Assembly (NCBI RefSeq): GCF_001575205.1
Contig: NZ_LSRE01000050.1
Coordinates: 1 to 64,000, forward strand
Length of the DNA stretch: 64,000 bases
Direction: 5' to 3'
Source: Tsukamurella pseudospumae
GTDB taxonomy: Bacteria; Actinomycetota; Actinomycetes; Mycobacteriales; Mycobacteriaceae
A program made the position numbers and the translations under genes. This document shows, in pieces, positions 60,117 through 64,000 of the stretch. Position 1 is the stretch's first letter, and every line of letters starts with the position of its first letter. The notes under the pieces are model-generated. The model searched no databases. It was given only the letters and a program-made list of their open reading frames with translations, and had not been told where the DNA came from.

Positions 60117-60464
60117 CTCGTTGTCGGCACGGCACAGCGGCGGCGGCCGCACCCGGCACCGTCGTCCAGCAATCGACTCTCGGATCGCGTCCGCTCCGGA
60201 CAGCGTGTCCGAACCGGTCAGAATCCGAGGGCCGGTCGAACGGCGGGAACGGAACCGCAGGGAGAAGTCGGGCACAGCACCAAAGCAGGGACGGGTGGCG
60301 GCACCGCCGTCGAGCGCATCGGAGCGAGCGAGCCGTTAGGCGAGAGAGTGAGGTTTAAGCGAGCGGCGGTGCCGCCACCCGTCTCGGCCATGCCCCGGCC
60401 ATGCCCCCGCCCGGCCACGCCCCGGCCCCGCCGCCCCCGCCCGGACCACGGCGCACCGTCGGAC
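60117..60464. other. 348-bp intergenic region with a large inverted repeat
   Basis: Between the kgd terminator and the tetR stop there is no credible gene. 60290-60309 and 60364-60383 form an inverted repeat of 20 bp (GACGGGTGGCGGCACCGCCG and complement) with a 54-nt spacer rich in GAGCGAGCG and GTGAGG words. After it comes a low-complexity C/G stretch (60386-60450, repeats of CCCCGGCCATGCCC type). The word GCACCGTCGG occurs at 60453. Confidence 0.6.
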
Positions 60465-61118
60465 CTACCCCACAGTGAGATCGAGCCCGACCGCCCCCGC
60501 CATCCCCACGAACATCGTGGCGAGATGGTCCACCACCTCGTCGCGGGTCATCGCGGCGAAGCCGGCGTTCTCGTCGAGCCACTGCACGAGGGTCTCCTCG
60601 ACCACGGCGATCCAGCCGTGCACGGCGAGGACGAACTGCGGCGAGGGCTGGACGCCGATGTTGCCGGCCTGGTCCACGAAGTGCCGGACGATCTGCTCCC
60701 GGACGGTCTTGACGGCCGTGCGGATCCGGGGCTCCGACCAGCTCACGCCCGCGAGCATGGGGAGCAGGGACTGCCGGTTCTCCATGATGTGATCGACGTA
60801 GGTGCCCAGCGTGGCACTCAGGATCGGCATCACCTCGGCGAGGTCCTCGGGCTCCCGCTCCGGGGTGGCGATCTCGCCGACGATCCGGGCCTGTTCCTCG
60901 ACGAGCGCGACCTGGAAGTCGAGCTTCGAGTCGAAGTAGTGGAACAGCAGGCCGGCCGACACCCCCGCCTGGCTCGCGATGTCCTCGATGGACACCTGCT
61001 CGAGCGCCTGCTGTTTGAGGCTGAGTAGGCCCAGGTCGATGAACTGCTGGCGCCGGGCCTGGGGGCTGAGCCGGGTGCGCTTGCGCCCCACCGCTGCGGC
61101 GACGGACTTTCTGGTCAC
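60465..61118 (-). CDS. TetR-family transcriptional regulator
   Basis: A 217-residue regulator with an N-terminal helix-turn-helix (about 20-66: RRQQFIDLGLLSLKQQALEQ then IEDIASQAGVSAGLLFHYFDSK) and a helical ligand domain. The start GTG 61118 overlaps a near-palindromic site that also covers a -10 (TATGAT, 61131-61126), so the gene is probably leaderless and self-repressed. It is divergent from an SDR gene, which it most likely also controls. Effector unknown. Confidence 0.92.
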   Translation of the reverse strand: MTRKSVAAAVGRKRTRLSPQARRQQFIDLGLLSLKQQALEQVSIEDIASQAGVSAGLLFHYFDSKLDFQVALVEEQARIVGEIATPEREPEDLAEVMPILSATLGTYVDHIMENRQSLLPMLAGVSWSEPRIRTAVKTVREQIVRHFVDQAGNIGVQPSPQFVLAVHGWIAVVEETLVQWLDENAGFAAMTRDEVVDHLATMFVGMAGAVGLDLTVG

Positions 61119-61140
61119 CTACTGAATCATACTCAATAGG
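61118..61140. promoter_or_regulatory. Candidate TetR operator at the tetR start
   Basis: A 23-bp imperfect palindrome, CCTAyTGArT...AyTCArTAGG (y = C/T, r = A/G), covers the tetR start codon and its -10, and ends 3 bp before the SDR -35. One bound repressor could cover both promoters. Confidence 0.6.
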
Positions 61141-61143
61141 TCG

Positions 61144-61173
61144 TTGACAGACGCCGGTTCCCAACCCTACTGT
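61144..61173 (+). promoter_or_regulatory. Promoter of the SDR gene
   Basis: TTGACA (61144-61149), 18-nt spacer, TACTGT (61168-61173): a strong -35 and a fair -10. Start near 61180, leaving about 59 nt before the SDR ATG. Confidence 0.65.
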
Positions 61174-61238
61174 CGAGTAAGAACGCCGCACAGCGGCGCA
61201 TCCGAGCAGTTCAGCCTGCAGAGCGTGAGGATCACATC

Positions 61239-62066
61239 ATGAAGAGTTTCCGCGGCAAGGTCGCCGTCATCACCGGCGCCGCCTCCGGCATGGGCCGCGA
61301 GCTGGCCCTCCAGCTGGCCGAGGAGGGCGCGAAGCTCTCGCTCTGCGACTACGACCCCACCGGCCTCGACGCCACCGCCGAGAAGGCCCGCGCCCTGGGC
61401 GCCGAGGTGCACACCAAGGTCGTCAACGTGGGCGAGCGCGAGCAGCTGCTCGCCTACGCCGACGAGGTCGTCGAGCACTACGGCACCGTCAACCTGCTCT
61501 TCAACAACGCCGGCATCGCGCACCACGAGCCGATCGAGACGACGTCGTTCAAGGACTACGACCGCGTCATGGACATCAACTTCTGGGGCGTCGTCAACGG
61601 CACCAAGGCGTTCCTGCCCGCGTTGATCGCCTCGGGTGACGCGCACATCGTCAACACCAGCTCGCTGTTCGGCCTGCTCGCCGTCGGTGGCCAGAGCGCC
61701 TACAACGCCTCGAAGTTCGGCGTCCGCGGCTTCACCGAGGCGCTGCGGATCGAGATGCTCTCCAGCGGCCACAACGTCGGCGTGTCCTGCGTGCACCCGG
61801 GCGGCATCAAGACCGCCATCGCGCGCAACGCCACCGTCGCCGAGGGCAAGGATCAGGCCGGCACCGCCGAGCTCTTCGACAAGTACCTGGCCCGCACCGA
61901 GGCCTCCGATGCCGCGCGCACGATCCTCAACGGCGTCAAGCGCAACCGCGGCCGCGTGCTCGTGGGCATGGACGCCAAGATCATCGACGTGCTGGTCCGC
62001 GCCGGTGGCTCGGCCTACGAGCGCGTCAACGCCTTCGTCGACAAGCAGCTCAACAAGCGCATGTGA
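61239..62066 (+). CDS. Short-chain dehydrogenase/reductase
   Basis: A 275-residue classical SDR: cofactor motif TGAASGMGREL, NNAGIAHH, catalytic Ser in VNTSSLFG, and YNASK (Tyr/Lys). The acidic residue after the second strand (CDYD) favours NAD(H). Similar to M. tuberculosis Rv1245c in place and length. Substrate unknown. Divergent from tetR with a candidate shared operator. Its stop TGA is directly followed by the lpqZ stop on the other strand (TGATCA). Confidence 0.92.
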   Translation: MKSFRGKVAVITGAASGMGRELALQLAEEGAKLSLCDYDPTGLDATAEKARALGAEVHTKVVNVGEREQLLAYADEVVEHYGTVNLLFNNAGIAHHEPIETTSFKDYDRVMDINFWGVVNGTKAFLPALIASGDAHIVNTSSLFGLLAVGGQSAYNASKFGVRGFTEALRIEMLSSGHNVGVSCVHPGGIKTAIARNATVAEGKDQAGTAELFDKYLARTEASDAARTILNGVKRNRGRVLVGMDAKIIDVLVRAGGSAYERVNAFVDKQLNKRM

Positions 62067-62969
62067 TCAGTGGAGCGGGTGCTCCTTGGCCCAGTCGTCG
62101 GCGGCCTGCTCGGCGGTCCGCTCCCCCGACTCGACCTTCGCGACCATCTGCGCGAGGTCGGCGGTGGTGAGCTCGCCGGCGATGGCGGACAACCGCTTCG
62201 TCTGGGCCACCGTCAGACCGTCGCGGCGCACCAGCGGCACGACGGCGCGGGAGGGGACGGCACCGTCGGGGTCCGCGACCTGCGTGAGGTCCCGGGCCGA
62301 CGGCGAGAGCGTCCCGAGCTGCGCGATGGACGCCCGCCCCTCGGTCACGGCGCGCGCGGCGGCGACCTCGTCTGGCACGACGACGACCGGCCCCGTCGGG
62401 CAGCCGTAGCGCGCCTTCAGGTCCGACGGTGACCCCGACGGGATCGCGACTGTCCCCGACAGCCCCTCGCACCCGCGCAGCGTGGCTGCCGGGGCGTCCT
62501 TCGACACGAAGAGCATGGGCTGATCGAGCGCGAGCGTCGGGTCGCCCAGACCCAGCCCCTCGGGCAGCACCGCGCTCAGGGCCACGAACTGCGCGTCCCA
62601 CTGCTCCCGCGGATTCTCGGACTCCGATTCCTTCGCCTTCGTCGGTTGCGCGACGCCGGGGCGGTAGCGCTCCCAGAGCTCGCCGGTCAGTGCGGGCGCG
62701 ATCGTGATGTCGCCCCGCTCGACGGCCGCCACCGCGGCGTCGCCGGGCCCGAGCCCCAGTTCCGTCTGCACGGGAGTCCCCGCGGCGCGCAGCGCGTTGG
62801 CGTAGAGGAGGGCCCCGATGCGGGAGGCGGCACCGTCGGACGACCCGACGGTGACGGTGCCCGGCGCGGTCCGTGGCCCGAGATCGGACAGGTCTCCCGC
62901 GTCCGAGCAGCCCGCGACGCCGAGCGCGACGAGGGTCACGACCGCGGCACCGACCTTGCGACATCTCAC
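62067..62969 (-). CDS. lpqZ: Glycine betaine/osmoprotectant-type substrate-binding lipoprotein LpqZ
   Basis: A 300-residue lipoprotein with signal peptide and lipobox VAGC (Cys about 21) and an OpuAC-type binding fold: GTVTVGSSDGAASRIGALLY, GDITIAPALTGELWERYRP, LDQPMLFVSKDAPA and RYGCPTGPVVVV. It corresponds to M. tuberculosis Rv1244 (LpqZ), in the same neighbourhood. No ABC permease or ATPase is beside it, so the transporter it serves is elsewhere or absent. It converges with the SDR gene with no gap. Ligand unproven. Confidence 0.87.
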   Translation of the reverse strand: MRCRKVGAAVVTLVALGVAGCSDAGDLSDLGPRTAPGTVTVGSSDGAASRIGALLYANALRAAGTPVQTELGLGPGDAAVAAVERGDITIAPALTGELWERYRPGVAQPTKAKESESENPREQWDAQFVALSAVLPEGLGLGDPTLALDQPMLFVSKDAPAATLRGCEGLSGTVAIPSGSPSDLKARYGCPTGPVVVVPDEVAAARAVTEGRASIAQLGTLSPSARDLTQVADPDGAVPSRAVVPLVRRDGLTVAQTKRLSAIAGELTTADLAQMVAKVESGERTAEQAADDWAKEHPLH

Positions 62970-63058
62970 GCCTACTTTCTACCCGGCCGCCGCGCGAGCC
63001 GGACACCGGCCCGCCCGCGCGCCGGGGATCGTCGTACCGCCCGACTACCATCTTCTGC

Positions 63059-64000
63059 ATGCCCTCCATGCCGTCCATGCCCCGGCCTGGTGCGACCCGC
63101 CGTGAGGTCCCCGAGGTCGACGTCCCCCGCGTGCCCGTGGCGCGTGCCGTCGTCGACTGCGGCGTCTACGTCGACGGTGAGCGTCTGCCCGGCCGGTTCG
63201 GGTACGTCGAGGCCATCGAGGAGGTGCGGCGCCGCGGAGAGGGCTACGTGTGGGTCGGGCTGCTCGATCCCGACCAGCACCAGATGGACGAGGTGGCCCG
63301 AGTCTTCGGGCTGCACCCGCTGACCGTCGAGGACACGCTGGTCACGCACAACCGGCCGAAGGTCGACCGGTTCGACGACACGCTGTTCCTCATCCTCAAG
63401 ACGGTGAACTACGTGGGCCACGACCGCACCGACCCGATGGCCCGCATCGTCGAGACCGGCGAGGTCATGGTGCTCGTCGGACCGGACCACGTGATCACCG
63501 TCCGGCACGGAGACCACGGCAGCCTGCGCCGGGTCCGGCGCAACCTCGAGGGCAATCCCGACCTGCTCAAGCTCGGGCCGTCGGCGGTGATGCACGCCGT
63601 GGCCGACCACGTCGTCGATACCTACGTCGCCGTGTCCGACCTGCTCGAGGACGACATAGACCGCGTCGAGGAGGAGGTCTTCCGGGCCCGCTCACGCACC
63701 AAGGTCGACGAGATCTATCAGCTCAAGCGCGACATCGTCGAGCTGCGTCGCGGCATCCACCCGCTCTCCCATGCGATCAAGCGGCTGACCTGCGACTTCA
63801 CCGATCTCATCCCCGGCGAGATCCAGCGCTACTTCTCGGACGTGCTCGATCACCAGTCGATGGTCGCCGACCACGTGGAGACCTACAACGACGTGCTCAG
63901 CTCGCTCATCGACGCGGCCGTCGCCAAGATCGGGATGCAGCAGAACGAGGACATGCGCAAGATGTCGGCGATCATCGGCCTCGTCGCGGTGCCCACCATG
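63059..64000 (+). CDS. corA: CorA-family Mg2+/Co2+ transporter (cut by window end)
   Basis: 314 codons are open up to the last base. The soluble N-terminal domain is seen (GYVWVGLLDPDQHQMDEVAR, GLHPLTVEDTLVTHNRPKVD, DTLFLILKTVNYV), followed by the long stalk helix (VDEIYQLKRDIVELRRGIHP, NEDMRKMSAIIGLVAVPTM). The window ends just before the first membrane helix and the expected GMN motif. The start holds three in-frame ATGs in 9-bp steps (63059, 63068, 63077). M. tuberculosis CorA (Rv1239c) is near lpqZ as here. Confidence 0.93.
   Translation, partial: MPSMPSMPRPGATRREVPEVDVPRVPVARAVVDCGVYVDGERLPGRFGYVEAIEEVRRRGEGYVWVGLLDPDQHQMDEVARVFGLHPLTVEDTLVTHNRPKVDRFDDTLFLILKTVNYVGHDRTDPMARIVETGEVMVLVGPDHVITVRHGDHGSLRRVRRNLEGNPDLLKLGPSAVMHAVADHVVDTYVAVSDLLEDDIDRVEEEVFRARSRTKVDEIYQLKRDIVELRRGIHPLSHAIKRLTCDFTDLIPGEIQRYFSDVLDHQSMVADHVETYNDVLSSLIDAAVAKIGMQQNEDMRKMSAIIGLVAVPTM

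Overview
The window is about 64 kb of GC-rich (roughly two-thirds G+C) chromosome from a mycolic-acid actinobacterium (Mycobacteriales). The evidence is a MurA with Asp in place of the catalytic Cys, a fused b-delta ATP synthase subunit (AtpFH), a complete YrbE/Mce locus, a Kgd-type 2-oxoglutarate decarboxylase/dehydrogenase, and gene order close to Mycobacterium tuberculosis Rv1239c-Rv1315 plus the rrn operon. No insertion sequence, prophage or CRISPR array was seen. I cannot fix the genus; a Tsukamurella/Gordonia-like organism would fit, but this is inference.

Layout. 1-1025: 5' end of a 16S rRNA gene (minus strand), its leader with a boxA-like element, and three predicted promoters, two of them inside a duplicated ~84-bp module. 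1026-11255: murA, a cobalamin adenosyltransferase, a DUF2550 protein and the atp operon (atpI-B-E-F-FH-A-G-D-C). 11463-12677: wecA. 12946-22673: an yrbEAB-mceABCDEF operon followed by two tandem Mce-associated paralogues. This block lies where M. tuberculosis has wecA directly next to the Sua5 gene. 22694-25600: sua5/tsaC, prmC, prfA, rpmE. 25895-27571: a membrane Ser/Thr kinase with a DUF3558-like outer domain. 27842-36647: rho and the argS-lysA-hom-thrC-thrB aspartate-family operon, read on the minus strand and translationally coupled.

36724-45922: tRNA-Arg(CCG), small hypothetical genes, a lipoprotein resembling a dead chymotrypsin-fold protease, a FUSC-type membrane protein, a regulated O-methyltransferase, the CtpE Ca2+ P-type ATPase, an SRPBCC protein and a FadD acyl-CoA ligase. 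46000-54258: a co-oriented minus-strand set of SNF2 helicase, SWIM protein, VapB-VapC toxin-antitoxin and an SbcD/SbcC-like nuclease-ATPase pair. This is the best candidate for an under-described functional neighbourhood. 54269-64000: GNAT, thioesterase, a membrane-associated protein, kgd, a TetR/SDR divergent pair with a candidate operator, lpqZ, and a CorA gene cut by the window end.

How it works together: the left half is core energy metabolism, translation termination, cell-wall precursor synthesis and amino-acid biosynthesis. The mce block supplies an envelope lipid importer, but its ATPase (MceG) is not in the window. Several genes (murA, argS, tetR, the second Mas gene, the SRPBCC gene) appear to begin at or next to their predicted transcription start, i.e. 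leaderless. All motif positions, promoter calls and word counts were read by eye and not computed.
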